Part shown: piece after piece, positions 1-8,170 of the stretch | Layout: each line of letters begins with the position of its first letter | How positions within the stretch are numbered: the first letter of the stretch is position 1 | Assembly: GCA_964534995.1 (NCBI GenBank) | Contig: CAZHSC010000067.1 | Coordinates: forward strand, 1 to 19,902 | Source of the DNA: JAJTFW01 sp964534995 | Lineage (GTDB): Bacteria > Bacteroidota > Bacteroidia > AKYH767-A > OLB10 | DNA: 19,902 nt | Reading direction: 5' to 3' | The notes under the pieces: model-generated | Databases searched by the model: none | What the model was told of the DNA's origin: nothing | What the model saw: only the letters and a program-made list of their open reading frames with translations | Made by a program: the position numbers and the translations under genes

Positions 1-70
1 TTATTTTTTTTTGTGGCCATACCTGCCATTGCATAAAGTAATGGGCGCAGTTACTATGACCTTCTGACAA

Positions 71-2425
71 ATGAAGAATATCCTCTTACTGATAATTTTA
101 TATTGGGGTGCAATGGCAGGAGCCCTGGCACAGGTGCCGCTTCAAACCATTCGGGGAACCGTGGTTGATGAGGTTTCCGGTGCGCCGGTTCCGGGAGTGA
201 ACGTGTTGCTTGTTTCCGTAGATCCGGTGAAGGCGGTGCAAACCGGAATCAATGGAGAATTCCGGCTGATGGAAATCCCGGTGGGTAATCATGAGTTGAA
301 GTGCTCCTTCATGGGATATGAAGAGCAAACATTGTCAGGACTGGTGCTGAATTCAGGAAAGGAACTTGTGGTGCAGATAAAAATGCGGGAGAAAATATTT
401 CAGGTTGGGGAAGTAACCATCACAGCAGAGCAGGATAAGCATAAAACACTTAATGAAATGTCGATGGTCAGCTCCCGGACTTTTTCTGTGGAAGAAACTC
501 GGAAGTTCGCGGCAGCCGTCAATGATCCGGCACGCATGTCGACATCTTTTGCCGGCGTTGTGGGTACCGATGATGGAAATAACAACATTTCTATACGGGG
601 TAATGCTCCTAATGCCCTGCAATGGCGCATGGAGGGCGTGGAAATTCCCTCCCCCAACCATTTCTCTTTTCCGGGAACAGCAGGAGGGGGGATTTCAATA
701 CTGAGTGCTCAGGTTTTGGGCAATTCAGATTTCATGACAGGCGCTTTTCCCGCGGAATATGGAAATGCCATCGGCGGCGTATTTGACCTGAAACTTAGAA
801 AAGGTAACAATGAGAAAAAGGAAGTGACCCTGCAGGCCGGCTTCCTGGGTCTCGACATTGCTTCTGAGGGCCCATTAAGTAAGAAGTACAAAGGTTCATA
901 TCTGGTAAATTACCGTTACAGTACACTTGCCGCTATCGGCAGGATGATTGATTTAGGAGATGCAGCGACGGATTTTCAGGATGTCTCGCTGCATATTTTT
1001 CTTCCGACAGCAGGCGCCGGACAATTTACGGTTTTTGGATTTGGCGGATTGAGTGGACAAACGTATGAAGCGGAATCCGACTCGGTGAAGTGGGAAGATG
1101 AAGGGGATCGTTACAGCTCTGATTTTATATCTAACACCGGCGCAGTGGGCATTACGCACGCGCTCACCGTCGGAAGAAAGACTTTTATAAAATCAGTAAT
1201 CAGCGGTTCCCTGTATGATAACAGATATGATGCCCGCCGGCTCAATGATGATTATAATGATGAATTGCGTGAGGAAGGCAGTACCCGGAATGACCGGCTG
1301 ACAGGCAGCAGCTATTTGCATCACAAGTTTAACGCGAAACACAGCCTGCGGGCCGGATTGATTTTTTCAAGACTTGGATTTAGCATTAAACAGAAAGCAT
1401 ACGACTATGAAATGGATGCGATTGAAACTTCACTGGAAGCGGATGGAACTACAAACACCTTGCAGTCTTATGCTTCCTGGATGAACAGGGTAACAGATCG
1501 CTTCAGTTTCCAGCTTGGCATTCATTATCTGCGCTTGACTTTAAATGATACCTGGTCGATTGAACCCAGGGCCGGTATCAGGTATAACTGGAATGGAAAG
1601 CACACCATAGCGGCGGGATATGGACTGCACAGCCAACTGCTGCCCCTGGGCGTGTATTTCGCGGAGCACAGCGACAGTGCGGGTAATCATTATTTTCCCA
1701 ATAAAAATATTGATTTCACAAAATCGCATCACCTTGTTGTAAGTTATGATTATATGTTCAACCCCCGGCTGCATGCAAAGCTGGAGTTGTATTACCAATA
1801 TCTGTTTGATGTACCGGTAGGAATTGATTCAGGTGAAACATTCAGCATATTGAATCTTCGGGATGGATATGTAACAGATCCCCTCCTCAACCGGGGTCTG
1901 GGTAAGAATTATGGAATTGAACTTACACTGGAGCAGTTTATGTATAAAGAACTCTATTTTTTGCTTTCCGGTTCCCTCTATGAGTCCACCTATAAGGCCT
2001 ATGATGGCAGATGGAGAAATACACAGTTCAATGGAAATTATGCGCTGACATTTACGGCGGGAAAAGAATTCAGAATCGGCAAGAAAATGAAAAACCGGAT
2101 TTTCGGGGCCAACATTAAAGTTGTTTATTCGGGAGGCTTGAGAAAGACACCCATAAATATTGAAAAATCACTTGCCGAAGGAACCACATGGTATTATGAA
2201 AATTCGGCTTTCAGCGATCAGTATCCATCCTATTTCCGCAGCGATGTCCGCTTGAGCATGAAGCGGAACAGGCCATCCTCAACACATGTACTTTCGCTTG
2301 ACATCCAAAATGTGACCAATCATAAAAATGTATTCGGAGATTTTTTCAATCCTGTCAGTGGGAAAGTTAAAACCTATTATCAGGCACCCCTGATACCTGT
2401 GCTGGCATACAGGATTGAGTTTTAA
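71..2425 (+). CDS. TonB-dependent outer-membrane receptor with carboxypeptidase-like N-terminal domain
   Basis: This 784-residue protein is a TonB-gated beta-barrel that imports an unknown ligand across the outer membrane. Residues 1-20 form a signal peptide ending in ALA-Q. Residues about 25-108 are a CarboxypepD_reg-like beta-sandwich (IRGTVVDEVSGAPVPGVNV), the usual Bacteroidota N-terminal extension. Residues about 130-245 are the plug, with the typical NNNISIRGNAPNALQWRMEG stretch. The rest is rich in alternating aromatic/polar strands and ends in Phe (AYRIEF), as outer-membrane barrels do. There is no SusD partner, so a polysaccharide-utilisation role is not supported; metal, siderophore or peptide uptake are equally possible. 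The start is the first Met before the signal peptide. The promoter is probably at or beyond the left edge, since only 70 nt precede the gene. Confidence 0.9.
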   Translation: MKNILLLIILYWGAMAGALAQVPLQTIRGTVVDEVSGAPVPGVNVLLVSVDPVKAVQTGINGEFRLMEIPVGNHELKCSFMGYEEQTLSGLVLNSGKELVVQIKMREKIFQVGEVTITAEQDKHKTLNEMSMVSSRTFSVEETRKFAAAVNDPARMSTSFAGVVGTDDGNNNISIRGNAPNALQWRMEGVEIPSPNHFSFPGTAGGGISILSAQVLGNSDFMTGAFPAEYGNAIGGVFDLKLRKGNNEKKEVTLQAGFLGLDIASEGPLSKKYKGSYLVNYRYSTLAAIGRMIDLGDAATDFQDVSLHIFLPTAGAGQFTVFGFGGLSGQTYEAESDSVKWEDEGDRYSSDFISNTGAVGITHALTVGRKTFIKSVISGSLYDNRYDARRLNDDYNDELREEGSTRNDRLTGSSYLHHKFNAKHSLRAGLIFSRLGFSIKQKAYDYEMDAIETSLEADGTTNTLQSYASWMNRVTDRFSFQLGIHYLRLTLNDTWSIEPRAGIRYNWNGKHTIAAGYGLHSQLLPLGVYFAEHSDSAGNHYFPNKNIDFTKSHHLVVSYDYMFNPRLHAKLELYYQYLFDVPVGIDSGETFSILNLRDGYVTDPLLNRGLGKNYGIELTLEQFMYKELYFLLSGSLYESTYKAYDGRWRNTQFNGNYALTFTAGKEFRIGKKMKNRIFGANIKVVYSGGLRKTPINIEKSLAEGTTWYYENSAFSDQYPSYFRSDVRLSMKRNRPSSTHVLSLDIQNVTNHKNVFGDFFNPVSGKVKTYYQAPLIPVLAYRIEF

Positions 2426-2478
2426 TCAAGGAATGAGGTAAGCAGAAACTAAAACCGCTTTACCCTTCCGTTGAGGAC

Positions 2479-2537
2479 TTCGGCAACAATCATATTACGG
2501 AAAGCGATAAGTCCGTAAAGGGAGCTCTCCTGCCGAA
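2479..2537. repeat. Nested inverted repeat between convergent gene ends
   Basis: An outer pair TTCGGCA (2479-2485) / TGCCGAA (2531-2537) encloses an inner pair TTACGGA (2495-2501) / TCCGTAA (2512-2518). Both pairs are perfect 7-bp arms. The element lies in the 200-nt gap between the convergent receptor and lpdA genes and could fold into a two-level hairpin in either transcript, perhaps stabilising 3' ends. There is no T-run after it on either strand, so a classical intrinsic terminator is not supported. I see nothing else recognisable in 2426-2625. Confidence 0.35.
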
Positions 2538-2625
2538 ATGAGAAATTCCGGAACACTGGACGTTCCTGTATTAGTATATTCCAATACGGTTTAGATCTTT
2601 CTGACAAGCGGAGAAGTGGCGGTGT

Positions 2626-4014
2626 TTACATATGGATCACTTCCCCATAGGCAGCGGCAACAGCTTCCATCACGGCTTCGGACATCGTAGGGTGAGGGTG
2701 TATGGATTTGATGATTTCGTGTCCCGTTGTTTCCAGGTTTCTGGCCACCACAACTTCGGCAATCATCTCCGTTACATTCATACCAATAAAATGCGCTCCC
2801 AGCCATTCCCCGTATTTGGCGTCGAAAATCACTTTTACAAAGCCATCGGAAGCTCCGGCTGCTTTGGCCTTTCCGCTCGCGGAAAAAGGAAATTTACCAA
2901 CTTTAATTTCATATCCGGCATCCCTGGCTGCCTTTTCCGTCATTCCAACAGAAGCGATCTCCGGTGAACAATAGGTGCATCCCGGAATGTTACCATAATT
3001 GATAGGTTCCACATGAAATCCCGCTATTTTTTCCACACAGCAAATGCCTTCCGCTGAGGCCACGTGCGCCAGTGCGGGTCCTTTCACAATATCACCTATT
3101 GCATAAATGCCCGGTATGTTGGTTTGATAATAATCGTTAACCACCACTCGACCTTTATCTGTGATGACACCTACTTCGCTAAGCCCCAGGTTTTCAATAT
3201 TGGGTGTAATGCCTACTGCCGATAAAACGATGTCACAGTCAATGGTCTCCTCACCTTTCTTTGTTTTAATTTTCACTCGGCATCCGTTACCTGCGGTATC
3301 CACGCTTTCTACACTTGATTCAAGCAGGATTTCTATTCCTGATTTCTTGAAAGAACGCGCCAGTTGTTTTGATACTTCCTCATCTTCAACAGGTACGATG
3401 GCGGGCATGAACTCCACAAGGGTGACTTTGGTGCCCATGCTGTTATAAAAATAGGCGAACTCGCATCCTATAGCCCCGGAGCCAACCACCACCATTGATT
3501 TGGGAAGCCCGGGGAGTACCATGGCCTCTCTGTAACCAATGATTTTTTTTCCGTCTTGTTTAAGACCTGGTATCTCACGGCTGCGTGCCCCCGTTGCCAG
3601 AATGATATGGCTGGCAGTGTAACTTTCTTTTTTGCCGGTATTGTCAGTAACCTCCACTCTCTTGCCGGGTAAAAGACTGCCGTATCCGCTTATAACGTCA
3701 ATTTTGTTTTTCTTTAATAAAAACTGGATTCCTTTGCTCATGCCATCCGCCACATCACGGCTCCTTTTTATCACACTTCCAAAATCTGCTTTGAAGTCGT
3801 TGACAGTAATGCCATAATCGGCGGCATGCCTTAGGTATTCAAATACCTGCGCACTCTTCAGCAAAGCCTTGGTAGGAATACAGCCCCAGTTGAGGCAAAC
3901 ACCCCCCAACGATTCTTTTTCAACTACCGCTGTTTTCAATCCAAGTTGTGCTGCGCGGATGGCTGCAACATATCCTCCCGGACCACTGCCAATTACAATG
4001 AGATCGTATTGCAT
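2626..4014 (-). CDS. lpdA: Dihydrolipoyl dehydrogenase (E3)
   Basis: This FAD flavoprotein re-oxidises dihydrolipoamide with NAD+ in the pyruvate, 2-oxoglutarate or branched-chain dehydrogenase complexes or the glycine cleavage system, in the cytoplasm. At 462 aa it has the family's normal length. Visible motifs are the N-terminal FAD fold GSGPGGYVAAIRAAQLG, the redox disulfide in GGVCLNWGCIPTKALL (Cys40/Cys45), the NAD fold VVGSGAIGCEFAYFY, the second FAD motif AIGDI, and the C-terminal catalytic HPHPTMSE (His441, Glu446). No E1 or E2 gene is adjacent, so it may serve several complexes. It lies 81 nt downstream of the T9SS-protein gene on the same strand. A near-consensus promoter box of its own sits in that gap, so it is probably transcribed independently. 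Confidence 0.95.
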   Translation of the reverse strand: MQYDLIVIGSGPGGYVAAIRAAQLGLKTAVVEKESLGGVCLNWGCIPTKALLKSAQVFEYLRHAADYGITVNDFKADFGSVIKRSRDVADGMSKGIQFLLKKNKIDVISGYGSLLPGKRVEVTDNTGKKESYTASHIILATGARSREIPGLKQDGKKIIGYREAMVLPGLPKSMVVVGSGAIGCEFAYFYNSMGTKVTLVEFMPAIVPVEDEEVSKQLARSFKKSGIEILLESSVESVDTAGNGCRVKIKTKKGEETIDCDIVLSAVGITPNIENLGLSEVGVITDKGRVVVNDYYQTNIPGIYAIGDIVKGPALAHVASAEGICCVEKIAGFHVEPINYGNIPGCTYCSPEIASVGMTEKAARDAGYEIKVGKFPFSASGKAKAAGASDGFVKVIFDAKYGEWLGAHFIGMNVTEMIAEVVVARNLETTGHEIIKSIHPHPTMSEAVMEAVAAAYGEVIHM

Positions 4015-4037
4015 AGAAATGATTTCTTTTGAGACCG

Positions 4038-4045
4038 CGAAGGTA
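4038..4045 (-). promoter_or_regulatory. Candidate -7 box for lpdA (TACCTTCG)
   Basis: On the minus strand TACCTTCG matches the Bacteroidota TAnnTTTG box with one mismatch. It ends 23 nt before the lpdA ATG, giving a predicted leader of about 19 nt. No convincing -33 TTG element is placed upstream. Confidence 0.35.
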
Positions 4046-4095
4046 AATCATTTCTGCAGAAGATGTAAAAGGCATTGATAATCAACGTTGCAACT

Positions 4096-5676
4096 CTACT
4101 CTTTTATAAGTTTGAGTACCTGTCCTTCAAAACGAAGCAAATATAAGCCGGCAGGTATATCCTTTACGGTGATGGAGTTGCCTGACGGGGTAAAGCGTCG
4201 TAAAAGTTTTCCATCCGCAGTCATTAATTCAACCGTTTTTCCATTCGTCAGGTTGCCGGGTATCCGTACTTCATCGGTAGCCGGATTAGGAAAAATAAAT
4301 GCTTTTTTTACAGATAATTCATCCTGTGTGAAGCCGGTAGTGGATGGGATTTCAATTTTTGTCAGGTAACAGTTTTGCGGGTCCGAAAAGTTGACGGTAA
4401 GGGTATCAAAAAGTACATTGCTTGCGTTATTGTGTATACCGCTGATATACCAGTCTCCATTCATGTGAATAATGTTATGGATCTCTTTGAAGGAGCTGCC
4501 CTGGATGGTTTTTGTCCATTGCGCCAAGCCGTTTGGGTCAAATAACACGGCGTGTAAATTACTTTGTGAAACAGGAGTGTTTGTAACCACCACATTGTTT
4601 CCCCAGTCAACGCTGCCTCTTACAGCGCCAGTCATCATAACATTTCCGGCTGCATCACTTTCAATAAAGTGGCTTTTTCCCTGTTGGAAATCACCATTTA
4701 TCCCACCGGGTATAGGCAGGTTTTCTTTGGCCCAGAGGAAGGTGCCGTTGCTGTCAACCTTCACCAGCCAGTAGTCATAGACCCAATCGGGTCCGTCCAG
4801 GTGGAAACTACCCCATGTGAGTGTGTCCATTAAAGTGGCAGCCACATAGGCATTTCCCAGGCCATCGGTAGTCAGGCTGGGAAATTGTACGGTTACATCG
4901 TGTCCTAAATGAACCCAGCTGGCTTCTCCGTTGGTGTTGATACGCGCGATGTAAATCAAGTATTGTTCCGTCCCCATGATACTGTAATTTCCAATGGTGA
5001 AGTTGTTATTGCCGGTGGCGCCGGTAACAAAAATATTACCCCATGGATCGAAGTCCATATCACCAATGGTTTTGGCTCCGTCTATCATCACCTGGCTAAG
5101 ATCCTGACCGGAAGCGTCCAGTTTCACGATGGAACACCATGACCAGTTGTTCAATGCGTAATGGACATCACCGGCTGGGGAAACCGCCAGGCGGGTGATC
5201 CGGTAGGAATTAAAAGGAATTGCCGTGAGATTTCTTTTCCAGAGCAGGCTGCCGTTGGAATGAATGCATATTAAAAAAGGATCGGAGTTTAAACCGTTCA
5301 GACTGTTGGTAAGGGTGTCAAGGTTGCCGATGGCAAGGGTGTTGAAAAAGGAACCGGCAATGTACAGGTGTCCGTTCGCATCGGTTATTATATCATCAAT
5401 AAAAACTTCTGATCCCAGCGTCAGGGTATTTAACAGGTTTCCTGATGCATCACGGTTTTCCAAAACCTGCGGCCCGTAAAGGTCCGTGCCATATACAACA
5501 GCTGAAGAATCCAGGCGTGCAAGCCAGGTGGAGTTGCCCGGGCCCTTGCAAAGTTCCGTATGTACATAGGTGGGGTTCATGGTATACTGCACCGGATTAT
5601 GCTGAACCCAACTGAACTGCTGTGCCAATAAAACATGAGGACAGATGAAAGTGAGGAGGAATAGAAATTTTTTCAT
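4096..5676 (-). CDS. T9SS-exported protein with beta-propeller-like repeats
   Basis: This 526-aa protein is probably secreted or surface-attached; its specific function is unknown. Residues 1-18 are a signal peptide (MKKFLFLLTFICPHVLLA). Residues about 50-440 contain recurring SBBP-like units: a hydrophobic strand, then D-x-x-G-N-x-Y/F-V-x-G/A, as in DPWGNIFVTGATG, DGLGNAYVAATL, DAAGNVMMTGAVRG, with W-x-K or LV-KVDSNGTFLW strands between them. This suggests a beta-propeller. Residues about 457-526 are a type A T9SS sorting domain: FPNPATDEV, then TADGKLL, then IPAGLYLLRFEGQVLKLIKE at the extreme C-terminus. The inner membrane would be crossed by Sec and the outer membrane by the Por/T9SS machinery, which removes the tail. 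It is divergent from the M61 peptidase gene, from which 75 bp separate it. Confidence 0.85.
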   Translation of the reverse strand: MKKFLFLLTFICPHVLLAQQFSWVQHNPVQYTMNPTYVHTELCKGPGNSTWLARLDSSAVVYGTDLYGPQVLENRDASGNLLNTLTLGSEVFIDDIITDANGHLYIAGSFFNTLAIGNLDTLTNSLNGLNSDPFLICIHSNGSLLWKRNLTAIPFNSYRITRLAVSPAGDVHYALNNWSWCSIVKLDASGQDLSQVMIDGAKTIGDMDFDPWGNIFVTGATGNNNFTIGNYSIMGTEQYLIYIARINTNGEASWVHLGHDVTVQFPSLTTDGLGNAYVAATLMDTLTWGSFHLDGPDWVYDYWLVKVDSNGTFLWAKENLPIPGGINGDFQQGKSHFIESDAAGNVMMTGAVRGSVDWGNNVVVTNTPVSQSNLHAVLFDPNGLAQWTKTIQGSSFKEIHNIIHMNGDWYISGIHNNASNVLFDTLTVNFSDPQNCYLTKIEIPSTTGFTQDELSVKKAFIFPNPATDEVRIPGNLTNGKTVELMTADGKLLRRFTPSGNSITVKDIPAGLYLLRFEGQVLKLIKE

Positions 5677-5695
5677 GATAAACTTTTTGGTGTGT

Positions 5696-5703
5696 CAAAA
5701 CTA
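5696..5703 (-). promoter_or_regulatory. -7 promoter box (TAGTTTTG) of the T9SS-protein gene
   Basis: This is an exact match to TAnnTTTG on the minus strand. It ends 19 nt before the ATG at 5676, so the predicted leader is about 15 nt. It shares the 75-bp divergent intergenic region with the M61 promoter box, 34 bp away. No clear -33 element is visible. Confidence 0.5.
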
Positions 5704-5737
5704 AAGAATCGGCACCAACGGCTTGTCATAATTCAGT

Positions 5738-5745
5738 TAAATTTG
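5738..5745 (+). promoter_or_regulatory. -7 promoter box (TAAATTTG) of the M61 peptidase gene
   Basis: This exact TAnnTTTG match ends 6 nt before the ATG at 5752. By the spacing seen at rnpB, transcription would start about 2 nt before the ATG, making a practically leaderless mRNA. It also argues against the in-frame ATG or GTG-type starts further upstream, which would lie before the transcription start. Confidence 0.5.
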
Positions 5746-5751
5746 TGGGGA

Positions 5752-7473
5752 ATGAAATATTGCATAAAATCAGCGTTACCACAATCAAGGTATCTCAACA
5801 TTGAAGCCATCAAGCAAATTGATCGTACCGGTCCAGTTGAGTTTCAGCTATCTTCCTGGCGCCCCGGCCGCTATGAGTTGGGGAATTTTGCCAGGAATCT
5901 GAGGGGACTGCAGGCCTTTGATAAAAACAATAATGCACTGCCGGTGCATAAAATTACCAAGGACCGGTGGCGCATTGATGAAGTTCCGGCAGGCGAGGTG
6001 ATACTCAGGTATGAATACTATGCCGCCCAACCGGATGCCGGCGCCTGCTGGGTGGACGAACATGTGATGTATGTAAATCCGGTGCATTGCCTGTTGTTTG
6101 ACCCGGAAGCCATACAGGAAGCGTGTTTTATCGACCTGCAAATGACCGGTGACCGACAGGTAGCCTGTGCTCTCCCTGAAGTAGAGAAGAAAATGTACCG
6201 TGCAGCCAATGTCCATGAATTACTCGATAGCCCTTTCTTTGTGGCAAAAGATATTCACCACCGGACCTATTCGGCCAATGACTATATTTTTCACATTTGG
6301 TTGTACGGAGAATCACGCCCCGACTGGAGCAGAATATTGAAGGACTTTGAAGCTTTCACAAAAGTCCAGCTGGAAATGATGAAGACTTTCCCTGTTCCCG
6401 AATTTCATTTTATGTTGCTGTTGCTTCCATTTCCCTTTTATCATGGTGTGGAACATACGGCCTGTACGGTGCTTGCGCTGGGCCCTGGCTACAAACTAAT
6501 GCAAAAGGAATTATATACGGATCTGGTAGGAGTGGCCTCGCATGAATTATTTCATGTGTGGAATGTCAAGACACTCCGCCCTAAAGATTTTGCGGCGTAT
6601 GATTATACCAGGGAAAATTACAGCCGCCTCGGTTGGGTATATGAAGGTTTCACCACCTATTATGGTGACCTGTTTCTTGCCAGAAGCGGTTTCTTTGGTG
6701 GGAGTGATTTTTTCTCGGAAATCAATCAGCGCCTTCAGCGTCATGTTGATAATTACGGCCGCTATAACAGTTCTGTTGCCGAAAGTAGTTTTGATACCTG
6801 GCTGGATGGCTATGTGCCCGGTGCTCCCGCGCGAAAAACATCTATTTATGATGAAGGTTGCCTGATTGCGCTGGCCCTGGATCTGTATATCAGGAAAAGC
6901 AGTAAAGGAAAGGCTTCACTGGATGTCCTCTTTGAGCAGTTATATCACGACTTTGCCAAAGGCGGAAAAGGGTACCGTGAGTCGGATATACTGAGACTTG
7001 CAGTTTCCTTATCGGATGCGGGGGTCGGGAAAATATTTGACCAGTGTATACATGCCAGACGATCCTATATGGAGGTGCTTCAGGAACTGTTGCCGTATGT
7101 GGGTTGTTGGATCAATAGCAGCGCATCCAGGTTTCTGCATGAAAAGAGCTACGGATTCAGGGTGCTTAACGAAAATGGTATTTCCAAAGCATCCGTTGTC
7201 TTACCCGGTTCTCCTGCAGAAAAGGCGGGCCTTTCAAAAGAGGATGAAATTATCGCCTGCAACGGATGGAAGGTGGAATCCAACCTCAGTGACCTTTGCG
7301 GACTACAGCCGAATTACTGTGAACTGCTGGTTTTTAGTCAGAGAAAGTTGAAGTCATTGCGGATGGAAGCTTCATCGACGACATGGTTCGATACCGTTTC
7401 CCTGGCAAAAATTGAAGATGCCGATCATTTTGCCAGGGAAGCCTATGGCTCCTGGACAAATTTAAAGTGGTAG
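5752..7473 (+). CDS. M61 family metallopeptidase with PDZ domain
   Basis: This 573-aa zinc peptidase belongs to the glycyl-aminopeptidase-like M61 family. The N-terminal beta domain contains LSSWRPGRYELGNFARNLRG, the family's version of the W-x-PG-Y-x-x-x-x-FAR signature. The zinc site is HELFH at residues 264-268, with a candidate third ligand Glu298 in WVYEGFTTYY. A C-terminal PDZ domain spans about 465-530 (YGFRVLN, then SPAEKAGLSKEDEIIACNG). There is no signal peptide, so the protein is predicted to be cytoplasmic. The frame is open 20 codons further upstream, to 5692, but family similarity begins at this Met (MKYCIKSALPQSRYLNIE) and a TAnnTTTG box lies only 6 nt before it, so 5752 is preferred. 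Substrate unknown; amino- or oligopeptide trimming is the usual assumption. Confidence 0.9.
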   Translation: MKYCIKSALPQSRYLNIEAIKQIDRTGPVEFQLSSWRPGRYELGNFARNLRGLQAFDKNNNALPVHKITKDRWRIDEVPAGEVILRYEYYAAQPDAGACWVDEHVMYVNPVHCLLFDPEAIQEACFIDLQMTGDRQVACALPEVEKKMYRAANVHELLDSPFFVAKDIHHRTYSANDYIFHIWLYGESRPDWSRILKDFEAFTKVQLEMMKTFPVPEFHFMLLLLPFPFYHGVEHTACTVLALGPGYKLMQKELYTDLVGVASHELFHVWNVKTLRPKDFAAYDYTRENYSRLGWVYEGFTTYYGDLFLARSGFFGGSDFFSEINQRLQRHVDNYGRYNSSVAESSFDTWLDGYVPGAPARKTSIYDEGCLIALALDLYIRKSSKGKASLDVLFEQLYHDFAKGGKGYRESDILRLAVSLSDAGVGKIFDQCIHARRSYMEVLQELLPYVGCWINSSASRFLHEKSYGFRVLNENGISKASVVLPGSPAEKAGLSKEDEIIACNGWKVESNLSDLCGLQPNYCELLVFSQRKLKSLRMEASSTTWFDTVSLAKIEDADHFAREAYGSWTNLKW

Positions 7474-7536
7474 CCGGCACCTGATTTTTCGCCGTGCAGC
7501 TTTCGCTTTAACTTCTACCGTTTTTAATCTACCGCT

Positions 7537-7914
7537 TCACAAGAGGGCAATGACCGAAATTTCCACGTTTACATCTTTAGGTAACCGGGATACCTGAACG
7601 GTTTCACGGGCAGGAAAATCTTTGGTGAAATAACTTCCGTAAACCTCATTTACTTTAGCAAAGTCGTTCATGTCCCGTAAAAAAATCCCGGTTTTAACAA
7701 TATGACCGTAATCAATAGCAGCTTCTTTCAGAATGGCGCCAATGTTTTTCATTACCTGATGTGTTTCTTCTTCTATCGTGGCAGTCTTTAATTCACCGCT
7801 GGGCGGATCAATGGCGATTTGTCCGGAAACAAACAAGAGGTTTCCTGCCTTTACCCCTTGTGAGTATGGGCCGATGGGCGCTGGTGCATGCGCAGTGTTG
7901 ATAATACTTTTCAT
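7537..7914 (-). CDS. ridA: RidA family enamine/imine deaminase
   Basis: RidA hydrolyses reactive 2-aminoacrylate and other enamine/imine intermediates formed by PLP enzymes, protecting them from damage; it acts as a cytoplasmic trimer. The chosen start gives 125 aa, beginning MKSIINTAHAPAPIGPYSQG as in typical RidA proteins. An in-frame Met 6 codons upstream (7932) is less likely because family similarity starts at the later Met and a TAnnTTTG-like box overlaps the extension. Key residues visible are Arg103 in FPARETVQVSRLP (the carboxylate-binding Arg) and Glu118 in VNVEISVIALL. The usual Cys after the Arg (PARxCVEV in E. coli) is replaced by Val/Thr, a common variant. It is convergent with the M61 gene, 63 nt away, and no clear terminator is seen between them. 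Confidence 0.92.
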   Translation of the reverse strand: MKSIINTAHAPAPIGPYSQGVKAGNLLFVSGQIAIDPPSGELKTATIEEETHQVMKNIGAILKEAAIDYGHIVKTGIFLRDMNDFAKVNEVYGSYFTKDFPARETVQVSRLPKDVNVEISVIALL

Positions 7915-7929
7915 AGGTTCAATGTTGCA

Positions 7930-7937
7930 CAAAATTC
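7930..7937 (-). promoter_or_regulatory. Candidate -7 box for ridA (GAATTTTG)
   Basis: On the minus strand GAATTTTG matches TAnnTTTG except at its first base. It ends 15 nt before the preferred ridA ATG at 7914 and would give a leader of about 11 nt. It overlaps the sequence coding the alternative N-terminal extension, which supports the shorter start. Confidence 0.3.
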
Positions 7938-7954
7938 AGAAATCAAAGTTGTTT

Positions 7955-8146
7955 TTAAAATGATGACTTGTAGATTTTCATGACTACGTGGTAATCAGAT
8001 TTTTGAAGACGTGGCAATGGAGGTTTGTAACAGGCACGGACGCAGCGGACTTCATTTTTAAGCTGCGGATGCGCTGGTGTTAAGTCGATACAGTAGGTTT
8101 GTTCAATGCCTTCTTTTACTTCAGCGATATATACCTGCCGCCGTTG
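7955..8146 (-). pseudogene. Protein-like 63-codon open frame without a start codon (probable gene remnant)
   Basis: This minus-strand frame is open for 63 codons between an upstream TAA (8147-8149) and its own TAA (7955-7957). It has no ATG, GTG or TTG near its beginning; the only Met is at codon 56. The translation looks protein-like: RRQVYIAEVKEGIEQTYCID near the N-side, then LTPAHPQLKNEVRCVRACY, then KPPLPRLQKSDYHVVMKIYK. Codon use resembles the neighbours. I do not recognise a family. It lies just upstream of ridA on the same strand, with the pabA promoter at its 5' edge leaving no room for a longer gene. The best reading is a truncated or frameshifted C-terminal remnant; a chance open frame is possible. 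Confidence 0.4.
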
Positions 8147-8153
8147 TTATTTA

Positions 8154-8161
8154 TAAATTTG
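8154..8161 (+). promoter_or_regulatory. -7 promoter box (TAAATTTG) of the pabA-like gene
   Basis: This exact TAnnTTTG match ends 9 nt before the ATG at 8171, giving a predicted leader of about 5 nt. No clear -33 TTG is seen at the usual distance. Confidence 0.5.
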
Positions 8162-8170
8162 TGCTGACTG

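Noticed and set aside
2449..2625. A minus-strand frame that continues in phase for 58 codons after the lpdA stop codon, with a protein-like end (YGLIAFRNMIVAEVLNGRVK).
   Set aside because: lpdA ends at the normal family C-terminus, the extension is not part of the family, has no good start, and an open stretch of this length can occur by chance.
5692..5751. A 20-codon upstream extension of the M61 peptidase (MSKLKNRHQRLVIIQLNLWG).
   Set aside because: It overlaps both divergent promoter boxes and lies before the family's N-terminal similarity; the ATG at 5752 is better supported.
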